Positions 1 through 10,217 of a DNA stretch of 64,000 nt are shown here, piece after piece. Location of the stretch: positions 10,798,001 to 10,862,000 of the forward strand of contig NC_063993.1 of assembly GCF_932276165.1 (NCBI RefSeq), written 5' to 3'. The number at the start of each line of letters is the position of its first letter. Position 1 is the first letter of the stretch. The notes under the pieces are model-generated. The model had not been told where the DNA came from and did no database searches. It saw only the letters and a list, made by a program, of their open reading frames with translations. This stretch comes from Plutella xylostella. Taxonomy: Eukaryota > Arthropoda > Insecta > Lepidoptera > Plutellidae. The position numbers and the translations under genes are program-made.

Positions 1-295
1 GCGTGCGTAATCAATACGACTTTGTATAGAATTTTGTGGTTTATAAATTGTTTTCTTTTATAACACTAAAACAAAATGCCAGATCCATGTCAAAGATAAT
101 TTTGATGAGAATCTTGTTAATTCAGATTAATTTCATGGTATTTTTGATCGTAACTGATATATACTTATTCTTTAATGTAACAAAAATACAGTCTTATTGT
201 TTTTTAACGTTTCGATGAAAACTAAAACTGTTAACAACAGCTACAACTGTGGCTTATTTTAATCCTATTTTAATCATAACAACAACAACAAACAG
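1..295. other. AT-rich intergenic stretch
   Basis: No coding signal is seen. A short (AAC)n run lies near 281-292, just before the SINE, and may be the SINE's tail. Confidence 0.5.
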
Positions 296-532
296 TCACA
301 CCTTGTACTAATGTGCTCCCTTGTGGGGTAGGCAGAGGTGCATTGCTGCACCCACTTTTCGTCAGTGTTATATTAGTCCCAATGTAATGGCCCTATTGCC
401 ATTTTACGGGCACATCCAAAACCCGAGAACAAATATCTGTGTTTAAACAAATATCTGCCCCAGCCGGGAATCGAACCCGAGACCTTCGGCTCAGTAGTCA
501 GGGTCACTAACCACTACGCCATTCGATCGTCT
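296..532 (-). mobile_element. tRNA-derived SINE (family S1), near full length
   Basis: Read on the minus strand, the head resembles a tRNA: an A-box-like GGCGTAGTGGTTAGTGA, then a B box GGTTCGATTCCCGGCTGG, followed by a body with repeated AGATATTTGT and the tail segment GGTGCAGCAATGCACCTCTG. The same order is found at 44966-45222 (plus) and 54734-55001 (minus). SINEs are transcribed by RNA polymerase III and copied by LINE machinery. This copy has small differences from the other two (ATCGTC instead of GGTCGTC at the head), so it is older. Its TSD is not clear. Confidence 0.85.
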
Positions 533-570
533 CATCATATTAATCGTCGTTTAATCATACAAATATTTGT

Positions 571-613
571 CTCCAAAACAAATATCTGCCCGGCCGGGAA
601 TCGAACCCTGCGA
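571..613 (-). mobile_element. SINE S1 fragment (tRNA head)
   Basis: ACAAATATCTGCCCGGCCGG and GGAATCGAACCC repeat the B-box region of the SINE 40 bp upstream, in the same orientation. Either a second truncated insertion or a local duplication. Confidence 0.6.
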
Positions 614-1306
614 ACAAATTAACATACACTACTAGTTTTTTTATGTATAGACATGAATTTTAAATCAGGAATTCTATTCAGTGCAGTATTCTAACCTTTA
701 ATATTTCATAACAACTTACCACTACCTATTTCAATGACTTTATTTATTATCTCCACTTTGTGTCATCTTCTAATACGATGAAAGGCACTGAATACCAGAA
801 TGTCAAAAGCCTCCTTTTCTTGACATTAAATACTCAAAATGTTAACATGTAAATCATGTCGGCATTGTGTCTGGATTTACAACCGGTTTGTTAATGCCAC
901 AAGTTATTTTTAAGGCTGCGAGTTTTTTTACTATTTTTCATTGACAATGCTCTGTATAGTCTATGGAGATATGGAGGCACAAAGTTTCTGTCAGGCATAT
1001 TGACTAGGATGTAAGAAATGTACCTATAGATTGAAATAATATTTTTTTGGAGTAAAAGCACCCGTGAACAACAAATTTAAAATAGAGGAGCAATTTTTTT
1101 ACCATATTTTTTCTGTTAGGTCAATAAAATATTATTATGTTTAGATTGACCCTGTAAGGGGCCCTGAGCCCTGAGTCATCATCTTTCAGCTTATTATAAT
1201 TATCACTTTTGCAACACAATGTATAAGGAACAGGCTTCGTCAATAGAGGTGGCTAGGCAATGATTTCAAAAGGAAGGATACGCCCTTCAAAACGTTTCGT
1301 CAAAAG
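614..1306. other. AT-rich stretch, nothing recognised
   Basis: No reading frame, repeat end or inverted repeat was recognised here. Confidence 0.4.
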
Positions 1307-1391
1307 AAAATGACACCCGCGCGTTGGCCATAATTCATACAAATTGTGACAGATTTATGAGATTTTAGGGCCAACGCGAGGTTGTCATTTT
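1307..1391. repeat. Inverted repeat / small hairpin element
   Basis: AAAATGACACCCGCGCGTTG at 1307 is mirrored by its near-complement ending at 1391 (arms 23 bp, about 3 mismatches, 39 bp loop). This has the form of a small miniature inverted-repeat element, but no second copy or clear TSD was seen. Confidence 0.6.
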
Positions 1392-4300
1392 GTAGTGCGG
1401 TTGGGCCTGTCTTTACGCTAGTAATATATAAGTTAATGTGGCTAGGTCTTTACGTCCACAACTTTTTCGTCGCCACCTTCTCACTCCATTAACCCTTCGC
1501 GGGTTATTCAATAAGCACACATTAACGCATCCATTGTCCGTCCCGCATCGGGGGCCGGTCCGTTGTGCAAACGGAATGACTCGTGCTATGCGACTTGAAT
1601 GCTTTCCGTCGAATCATCGCCGGCGAACAGGTGCCGTGTGTTGTGGAGCCTCGTTGTGATGGTGAGGCACTTGGGAGAGTCGCTTGAACATGCTTTTTAA
1701 CCGACTTCAAAAGAAGGAGGTTCTTAATTCGTCTGTATGTATTTTTTGTTATGGTTATTGTTTGTGGCTAACTGAAAATGTACCTAGGTTAATCTTAAAA
1801 CCACTAACACTATAAGACTTGTGGATTAGAGTCTGTGTCTACAGATAAGCTCGATGGTATTAAAATAAAGCCCTGTTTACAATGTAGAATACCCAATATC
1901 AAACTTCTACCTTTCCAAGTACAATAAGTATAAAAAGAGTGTCTTGCACCAACCCCTAAGTCTAGATTTCTTACTACATACTGGCAATCAGCTATTTTAT
2001 TTAACATTTTGTACTGATCTATCCTATTATTAATAATGATGTCATGATCAGCTACGTGACGTTATATTGGGCGGGCTAGTTACCACCCTCTTTGATCAAT
2101 ATACTAACGGCACAATCCTCTCTTTTGTCCATTACTATTTGAATTACGTCGTATTTCAAAAACCTAGGCAAGTACTTTTTACATTCAAGTGTGGACACCG
2201 CCATCCGCGATCAGAACGCGGCACCACACTGGGCGTAAGGGGTGACTATTGACTGACGAGGCAGCATTGTCCATGCCATTCGGTAAACATGATTTGTAAG
2301 ATTGACTCCATCATTCCTGTGTTACCGGCTTTGGCTTTACTTACCCGAAATTGGAGGCAGAATTAGAGGTGAATGGAGTCAGGTATGCCGGTTTTGGGTG
2401 GTGTTTCGAGCAAACGTTTTCCGGTTTGGGGCGATTCGTACACAGATTATGATCAGATTGCGTCGGGTTAAGGTGAGAAATTGGCGTTGATTTGTTAGTG
2501 CTCTGTGTTGAAACCAAACAGATGCACTCACAAGCTATGAAAGAGTACCAACTGCCATTGCCGTTCCAAAAGTCACTGGGTTTAAGTACTTATTGACAAT
2601 TTAGTAAGAAAATTAGGTAAAGCGATAGAGCTAATAGCTAAAAGATAGAGCCACATTCATTGGGTCTGCCACATCTGCCCGACCGTTGCGTTGGGGTAAA
2701 CAAATTCTCTAGTGGAGACCACAAACATAATACAAGCTTAGCGTAATAGATAGGTATATAATAGAATATATTTTTTTATTTCAGACCACGTCCATAAAAC
2801 ATTGTAACAAAACATAACACATAAAACAAACATATAAAAACATACAAATGCAGTAATATAATTTAACAAGCTTGGTACTTGCTAGATTCTGACATATTTT
2901 AATTATTTAACCCCTAATAATGAAAATATTGTCATTAGTCATCAGTCTACATCAACTACGTGTTAATTCCTTGCATGCTACTCAAATTAACAACACATTT
3001 ACAGTTCAACCCGAACTAGTCATAACTACAAACTGATTTTACAATCAATTTGCGACCTTCATGTGGCAACACCGCGCAGGCCATTACCCCATTATGTCAA
3101 TTCCGCTCTGGGGTTCAATAGTAAAATTCCGTCTAATTGAAAGGGCCCGTAGTTACCGGCGGCTCGGCCCACGCTAAATGCCTGCTGAATAATAGAACCC
3201 GGGACTTCATGTAAAGTGGGAGTCTCGGTGAATGTAACCCTTTGGAATGTGGAATGTCCTTAGTGCGTTGGTTATAGCAGTGAATTTTGAATGAAAATAG
3301 TAGGGAAACGTAGTCTGTCACTGTACTGATGACATACGGCTATGTATTGTTGTGACCATATTTGGAGTAAGCCTTATAAGAAATGGTCGCAAGAAGATGT
3401 GTGTATCTGTTTAATCGTCCCGTTTAGTTTTTAAAATGATTACATTAATCAAAAGATATTTACAATTTATAAAACCTATAAATAACAAATTTGAGAGACA
3501 GTAAATTGAAATTTCTATATTTACTATTCAAAGAAATTTAATGATATTTATAATCTAAGTACGTAAGATTACTTACCCGGACTGACGAAGATCTAAAAAT
3601 ATTATTAATCAAAGCTATAAACATAAAATAATGTTTCGGAATTGCAAACTAAAATTGTATCATATCAAAACGGAAACCAGTATGCATACTGGTTCCGTTG
3701 TACACGTACAGTCATACAACTAAATTATCAGTCCGAATCACAAGGAGACTGGTCGTGACATCCCGATGCTATCCTGCCGACTGCGCCATTTATTAAAACA
3801 AGAATAGCACCAAAACAGATTCATTAATCTCGTTGGAAGCAAGATTTGTTTGTTACACATTTGCCAGTTTCAGTTAAATGGAGTACTCGTGTTTCGGAAT
3901 AACAATTTTTGAAATTGGAATGTTGTAGACCTCTTTGTTACTGGCTGGACAGAAACTAAAAGGAGTCTTTAATTAAGTTAGTGTTTCCGAGATGATTATT
4001 TGGCATTTCTCGGAAGCTCTTAATTCGAAAAGGCTTTAAACTTTATTTATACATCCTTGAGCGTAATTCCCAGAAACGTCCCTCAACTTTTGCTGTTTAC
4101 AAGTGGGAATAAACCACGCAGCCATTGTTTATCATCTTTCAAATAGCCGAATAAATACGCTTATCTTGCAAACCGGCGAAATTCACCTCAAAACCGTCTT
4201 GAGGTATCCTCTTCTCACGTTCAACAGAAACTTTATTCTCCGCACTATAAATAAAAGAAGTAAACAGAAGAGAAATTGCAGGGATACCCTAAGGAGCGCT

Positions 4301-4516
4301 CATTATTTTAATAGTGTAAACCGACTATCTGGGAAAACAAAAGCAACTCGTATCAACACAGGGAAAGAGTTGAAAATCGGCTGTGAAATCTCTGAGGTAA
4401 TCCTGAGACGCAACTTTTAGATGGATGTGTTTTAAAATGGCCTTTGTGGTTGGGTTGTTAAAGTTGTTTTTGGTCTGGGTTGATGGATAGGTCTGAGTGA
4501 CCGGTATAAGGCCTGG
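1392..4516. other. Unique-looking intergenic stretch
   Basis: Mixed composition with GC-richer patches near 1500-1660 and 2170-2470. Short open frames there lack start context, splice pattern or family resemblance. A 27 bp near-perfect palindrome (CGGAAACCAGTATGCATACT plus GGTTCCG) sits at 3671-3697. Nothing else was recognised. Confidence 0.35.
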
Positions 4517-4652
4517 GGGGGTCACTCTATATGACAAAAAACTAGTTTCGGAGAGCTGCTGCGCGAGCCACGACTCTATCTCGTTGTATTAAACGTGCCG
4601 ATTGCACGACAGCATTCGTTCGTTCGTTTTTCCACAGAATAGAGTGACCCCC
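4517..4652. mobile_element. Miniature TIR element, family M1, copy 1
   Basis: Begins GGGGTCACTCTATATGAC and ends with the complement-like CAGAATAGAGTGACCCC. The interior shares CGAGCCACGACTCTATCTCG and CGTTCGTTCGTTTTT with copies at 7001-7135, 15413-15550 and 60520-60957, with the two middle motifs in either orientation. It is too short to encode a transposase. Flanks show only CTGG on both sides, a possible 4 bp TSD. Confidence 0.85.
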
Positions 4653-7000
4653 TGGTACATACAATTTACGCCTACGTCCTTCTTATTAGGCTGCTTCTTG
4701 CATACGCCTCCGTATCGCTTGATAGATGGGAAAGTGGGAAAAAGGTTTTATATCGCGTAGATTAGGAACAGCGATCTATTGAGGAGACCATTAAGGAACT
4801 TGTAAAGTGGATCACGTGTTTATGTTACAATAAATAGAACCCAACGTTGTAAGTAGAGGGGAGTATACGTTTGACGTGTCACGTCTAAGTTTGTTTTCTG
4901 GGAGATGTCTATGGCTGCAATGGAGGATTATTGGCTGATGATGATAATGATCATGAGGAACAGCACTATTTTTCTGCCTCCATGATCGTCTGTCTATCTG
5001 TAGGATTTAATAACTTGCTCCCGAATTAAAATGTTGTTACTGATGAATAATGAAACTATCTACCTAATGCTGGTAATGGCTGGACTGGTCAAAGTTATAA
5101 AATTGTAGGGTTTTACATATTTACTGTATATTATACAGTTTCCTGTAACGTGCATACTACTTTAATACTGACTTGATTTTTCTATTCGCGGGGGGGAATA
5201 TTCTGGATCATTGGGCAGGATTTATTTATTTTCGTCCAGTGACTCGCATTCGACCACCACGGGGATCATAAACTGATCGAGTTACTCGTAAAACGGGAGT
5301 TAGTGTTTACGTCCGTCTGTCTGTCTGTCATTTTTCTATGTTTGTTTCAGAAGAGAGTACGGAAGTGGGAAACGGTCTGATAACTCTGAAAAGTTTATCG
5401 TACATGTGAAGCCTATCGCAATCTATGGCTGGACAAAAGTTAAATTTAAATAACTTTTTACTTGGAATACTGTTCCTATTTCATAAGTTCATCACATTAT
5501 AGGGGCTGTAAGTGTATTTCGACATGTAGATACTTACATAAGATATTATATACTTGCTATTTTGTACTGTTCGGCAAATACCACACTCTTCATACCAACA
5601 TACTCTGGCGAAATATTCTACACAATTTTATTTATAAACGCTTAAGTGGTTAACACCGATCGCCACACAACGATCCCACAGATTTAAAATTCGAATAGGC
5701 ATTCTTACGAGCGCCGTGGTTTAAATTCGGAACGGAATTAAAACGTCAAAATAAACCGTTGAATGATTTCGCTTTACGATGTTGATGTTGTGTTTAGGAA
5801 TTAATTTGGGTGGCATGAGGTGTTTAGCTGCCGGCTCTTGGTAAACATTGTATTTTGAGGCGTCATTTTATAACGTGGGGAAGCCATGTTGGTTGGATTG
5901 TTCTCTTTATTTTGTATGCAATAACAATTTACGAAAGCTTTGTTTGAATATTGCTTACATACATACATACTCGGTAGATATTTTCGTTGCCTTGATCATT
6001 GATTTTAATATTGAAAAAAATACAACATACCCGTAACTACATACAAAACATGAAATTTTACCAAGTCCCGTTCTTTACCTGAAACAAATGAAGTAAAAAT
6101 TATTCACGGTATATTCCAGCCTTATCTACATTAACACATTTAACGTCAGTAACGAGGAAACGCCACGAAGAAAAAGGGTAGGTAAATTATTTCGCTACCA
6201 ACTTAGAGCCGTAGAAATACCATTAGCATGTCCAATTGACGCCGAAACTCATTACCATTCGACTTCCCTTCGCTAACACAATGAACCCTTTCTGTGCGAG
6301 TGGAGAAAATGGCAGAATCCTATTCATAAAACGTCGGAGGCACTTAACCCTACAGTGCACTGACCAATAAGCTCAGTCAGAGGGCGCGATCACACATGAG
6401 CTAGCGTTTATGCAAATGCCAGTACTGACTGTGCCAGGGAAAGTTTAGGAAGATTATCCCGGTGATACGGCTCAGTTGGATCTAGTTTGTGGCTGTGAAT
6501 ACCTAAATTTCGCCGGAGAGCTTGCACAGGTAAGTGGATAACCCGGTTCGGATGTACGCTTCTTCTTCTTCTTCTTTAATCCCGTTACTCCATCCGGCTC
6601 CGGTTCGGATGTACACTTGGTAAAGTTTTATTTGTAAGTTAATAACATTGATGATTTACACAAGACAAAACAGCCTACAAGTCTTTTTTGGAATAGAAAT
6701 ACATACATCTACAAAAAACAAAGTGCTTATCTCATCAGCTACCGCTACACGAGTTCGTTAGCGACGACGTAGACAAACGTCACTGTATTGCAAATTGCCA
6801 TAATTACGGTGCCGTGACTATAAGAAAAAAAATACATAGGTACATATAATAATATATTAAATTTGACAGCTTTCGCTGGAAATAGCTCGGAATTCACGCA
6901 GATTTTTGCTTAGACGCGACAAACTTTCCCTGACTGTGGATCCGGCTTTAGCCGCAGCCGGCCCGGCCGTGTGACCGCCGCGCCTGCGGTGCCGCCCTGG
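4653..7000. other. Intergenic stretch with minor simple repeats
   Basis: Holds a short TCTG run near 5312-5327, a CATA run near 5957-5971 and a TTC run near 6562-6577. From about 6890 it turns GC-rich (GCCGCAGCCGGCCCGGCCG), up to the M1 element at 7001. No gene was recognised. Confidence 0.35.
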
Positions 7001-7151
7001 GGGGTCACTCTATACTGACGAAAAACGAACGAACGAGAGCTTTCGTGCAATCGGCACGTTTAATTGCGAGATAGAGTCGTGGCTCGGGCAGCAGCGCTGA
7101 AAGCTTCGGTTTTCGTCAGTATAGAGTAACCCCCGTGCGGTGCCGCCCTGG
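6985..7151. repeat. 16 bp direct repeats flanking an M1 element
   Basis: TGCGGTGCCGCCCTGG occurs at 6985-7000 and again at 7136-7151, immediately on either side of the miniature element. As a TSD this would be much longer than the 2-11 bp usual for DNA transposons. Confidence 0.85.
7001..7135. mobile_element. Miniature TIR element, family M1, copy 2
   Basis: Ends are GGGGTCACTCTATACTGACG and its near-perfect inverse (CGTCAGTATAGAGTAACCCC), about 25 bp each. The interior has CGAACGAACGA, a GCAATCGGCACGTTTAAT core and AGATAGAGTCGTGGCTCG. At 135 bp it is non-autonomous. It is the best-preserved of four copies in the window and lies between perfect 16 bp direct repeats. Confidence 0.9.
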
Positions 7152-7676
7152 ACTTGCACTTAATTCGTCCCGGTCAGTCTTGTTAGTGCCATTGTGTGTC
7201 ACCCCGGATCCGTCGGGCGACCGGTTGTAGGCGAAAGATTATGTACTCAACTCATTAACGTTAGGTATATAGACTTAGCTTTCTGTGGGAACGGTGCATG
7301 TTCAAAATGTTGGTACTTGCTTGTGGTAAGTACGAAATATTAAGAAATTTAACATGGCCTGAAGATAACATATAATCGTGTTTTTAGTAGGTATATTCTA
7401 ACGAATATATATTTTTTTAAATAAATAATATGGCTAAATTATAAATTGTAATATCTCTACACAGCGTTGCTTTAATTACGATCTGTATGCACTGCAGTAG
7501 TAACGTTATTTTGTTGGATTTAATTACTAACTATTTTTGACAGCTTTTCATTAAAATTTATTTAAATTAACCATGAGTGTCATTACCTCCAGTTCATTCT
7601 GATAGTACCAAAGCATCTTAAACAGCAACTACATTAAATGATAAACCATTTGTTCCCAAGATGGCGTTCCCTAGCG

Positions 7677-7760
7677 ACCGCCGCCGCCGCCGCCGCCGTC
7701 GTCGTCGCCGCCTCCGCCACCGCCGCGCGCCGCTCCGCGCCTGCAGCCGACACCGCAGAC
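7677..7760. repeat. CpG-rich (CCG)n block
   Basis: A run of CCG/CGC triplets followed by GTCGTCGTC and CCGCGCGCCGCTCCGCGCC stands out sharply from AT-rich flanks. Triplet runs of this kind occur in first exons and promoters of insect genes, but no start codon, TATA box or splice site ties it to a gene. It may simply be a simple-sequence expansion. Confidence 0.7.
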
Positions 7761-7881
7761 TGCATTGCTTATCCTACCATCTTATTGTACACAAGAATTA
7801 GCATTACTTGACTTAGTATCCTATGTCCCCTAGATGTGGCAGAGGGCGTCCTCAGTGACTTTCCATCGCAATAATCATTAG

Positions 7882-7995
7882 GTACACTCACGAGCAATGA
7901 TAAAATTTTGAATAGTGACAAATAGCACCTAAATACTCCTAAACGCCATTTGGTGTCGACATTTTCTATGTGAAACTCTTTGATTGCTCTCCGAT
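7882..7995. mobile_element. Miniature TIR element, family M6 (rearranged copy)
   Basis: Left end TACACTCACGAGCAATGA and right end TTTGATTGCTCTCC match the inverted ends of family M6 (clear copies at 16985-17207, 30586-30813, 49965-50154 and 52352-52513). The internal GGTGTCGACATTTT block is close to the right end and inverted relative to its usual place, so this copy is shortened and rearranged. Confidence 0.65.
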
Positions 7996-9104
7996 TAGGA
8001 TAGTAGACTAACTATCCGAATCTGAAATACATGACGGTAAAACTTACAACAAACTTCTTTTCCGATCCAAGATTTTCAGACAACGCTTACTTGCTTCCTT
8101 CCCTCCAACCCTAGTCCTACACTTCACGAAACGCATCTCCAACAATACATCACTGTGACAAATGGCGATAACACTCATAAGCTATAAATAAATCACCTCG
8201 CACTCAACAATGGTAAATCTAATTACTGGACCCATCCCACCCTTTGTGGTGGGACCCATGACTTGCAGGCGCCGGCCACAGGAAGTCACTCACTGACGTT
8301 AAGCTATGATTAGAAGATTAGTGGGTTATTAATGGATGTTATTCCATATCCTTGAACGTAGTGGATAGAAGATTTAATGTGTGGTGAAGTAATTTTTGAG
8401 GTTTTACGCGGAGATGCTGCGTAATCTGACAGTACTTAAATCAATAATTTGAACTTCTTTTAGCTAAGTTGTTCAAATAAAAAATTGTCAGGTAGGTACA
8501 TTAAACTGCCTTCAGGTTGACCTCTGAATATTTATACACCCCGTTTATCAATAACATACACACATACATACGTTCATTACATACATCATTGTGCAAACGT
8601 AAACACGCATTGCTGAAACATAAAACCCCGTCTTTCTACCTACCCGTATAACAACATACGCGTCGATATTTTAAAATGTAATCCAAAATTTAATCTGCAA
8701 CAAGATTTGCTTGCCTGCCACCCGCACGCTTTCATCATCAGCGATTTCTAATAACTACGCGTCGTGACGTCACATCCGCCCGACACATTTCTTGCGAAAT
8801 AATCTTCACCTGCGCGTCACTTCCGGCGCGGGGTTTTCTATTTCCGCTCCGAATATTCCCCGCTTCCGGTTGCCACAGGTGTTGGGCTGATTTTGAAAGG
8901 TTTTTCGGAAATACACTGAGGAAGTCATCAGCACTGTATTGTTGTGTTAATGTGACCGTATGGTGTGAGCTAACACGATTAAATAGGGAAAAGGTTTGTG
9001 TGTATAAAATATGTTTTTAATAGGCGCCCATATTGCTACATTTAATTTAGAACATTTTATAAAATAAGTTTTTACTAGAATTTTCACTTGATTTTCACCT
9101 TTAA
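7996..9104. other. Intergenic stretch with a GC-rich patch
   Basis: A balanced-composition patch at about 8755-8880 has TGACGTCAC (a perfect CRE/ATF-type octamer core) and CACTTCCGGCGCGG (ETS-like CTTCCGG), followed by CGCTTCCGGTTGCC. This is a plausible promoter-like or enhancer-like patch. A small hairpin (TCCCACC...GGTGGGA) lies near 8236-8256. No gene was seen. Confidence 0.3.
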
Positions 9105-10213
9105 CCTCCTGACGCCCAGCCGTTATTTTATTTTTTAGGACTATCTGCCCACCGTCCTCACACAAGGACTATTGCGTTTACCTAGCTTACTGCCCAGAAA
9201 CTTAAACTTGAATAAATGTCCCAAAAATTATTATATACTGTTCCTAGTAGTATGTACCGGTAATGCATTAAAAAAGGAACCAGTTTCAATAGGTTTAAAT
9301 TCGAAAATCATTAGTCCTCATGTGAGGACCGCGGGCAGTTAAAAAAAGTTTAATTTATTGGTAGAAAATATATTTATAAGGTAATTTGTTAGAAATAACA
9401 AAACTTATGAAATAAGAACCACTTAGGAACACATTTAACACTTTGAATCAGTCACATAAGTTTAGAACTTATATTTATTCTAGATAAACTCTTACACTTA
9501 TCAACTATTATAATTATTGTGATCAATATAGGAACAAAATAGGATAAAATGAAAGGCTCAGCTAGCAGCTCCTGGATATCATCATCACAAAATTCAAATT
9601 CTACGGGTTCATGGTGAGTCATTTATGTCGTCATGTCATCGTCCTCCGAGAGATCTATGTCCGACATAGCTAAATCTGCTTCAATTTCTTGGATTTCGCA
9701 TTATATTCTGTAAAAAAATACATAAATAAGTATATCTAAAATTATAGTATAGCGGTCCAGAGTCCTCAAGTGAGGACTAATGTAAATGGGTGATCATAGA
9801 ATATTATTTAGAACCTTAATTGATAAAATATTAGTATTCGTCTCTTGCTAATATAGTTAACAAAAAGGTTTTATTAAAGTTGTTGTATTAAATGATTAGA
9901 TCACATAAGTAAAATGAGATTACAACTAACTTAGTCGACGGTGGCCCCGCCATGGTTCCGTTTTTTGACGTTTTTTCAATGAACGATTGATTATCCTCAG
10001 ATGACACTTAAGACAGCTGTCAGTGATGGAATGTTAAATCCATAGATGCAATCCCAAAAAATAATGGCGGTAAATTCAAATATGGTTCAAACACAAAGTA
10101 TTCGTCCTCGGAGAAGGACCGTGGGCATTTAGTCCAGAAAAAATATATTATAGCTTGGGCAGTAACAACAATACTCGTTAAGTACTCACAGAAGGACCGT
10201 GGGCATCAGGAGG
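9105..10213 (-). mobile_element. TTAA-type (piggyBac-like) element, decayed
   Basis: The left end is TTAA followed by CCTCCTGACGCCCAGCCGT. The right end reads ACGGTCCTTC... outward as CCGTGGGCATCAGGAGG and is followed by ATAA, one change from TTAA. TTAA targets are the signature of piggyBac-superfamily elements. A palindromic motif of the form GTCCTCA-n-GAGGAC recurs near 9152, 9313, 9759, 10104 and 10190, possibly subterminal transposase-binding sites. At 1.1 kb it is far shorter than an autonomous element (about 2.5 kb), so most of the transposase is gone. Confidence 0.7.
9544..9667 (-). pseudogene. Remnant of transposase acidic N-terminus
   Basis: Minus-strand translation from the ATG at 9665-9667 gives MSDIDLSEDDD, then a stop after about 14 residues. 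The same frame continues with EFEFCDDDIQELLAEPF. Acidic D/E-rich N-termini of this kind are usual in piggyBac-type transposases, and it lies in a TTAA-bounded element. The internal stop and the lack of any catalytic domain make it a dead fragment. It could also be a chance acidic frame. Confidence 0.5.
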
Positions 10214-10217
10214 ATAA

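Noticed and set aside
1438..1710. Overlapping frames on both strands in a GC-richer patch
   Set aside because: Open frames on both strands of a short GC patch are expected by chance; no motif was recognised.
9150..10200. CRISPR-like regularly spaced palindromic repeats
   Set aside because: The GTCCTC...GAGGAC motifs are irregularly spaced within a TTAA-bounded transposon in a eukaryotic sequence.
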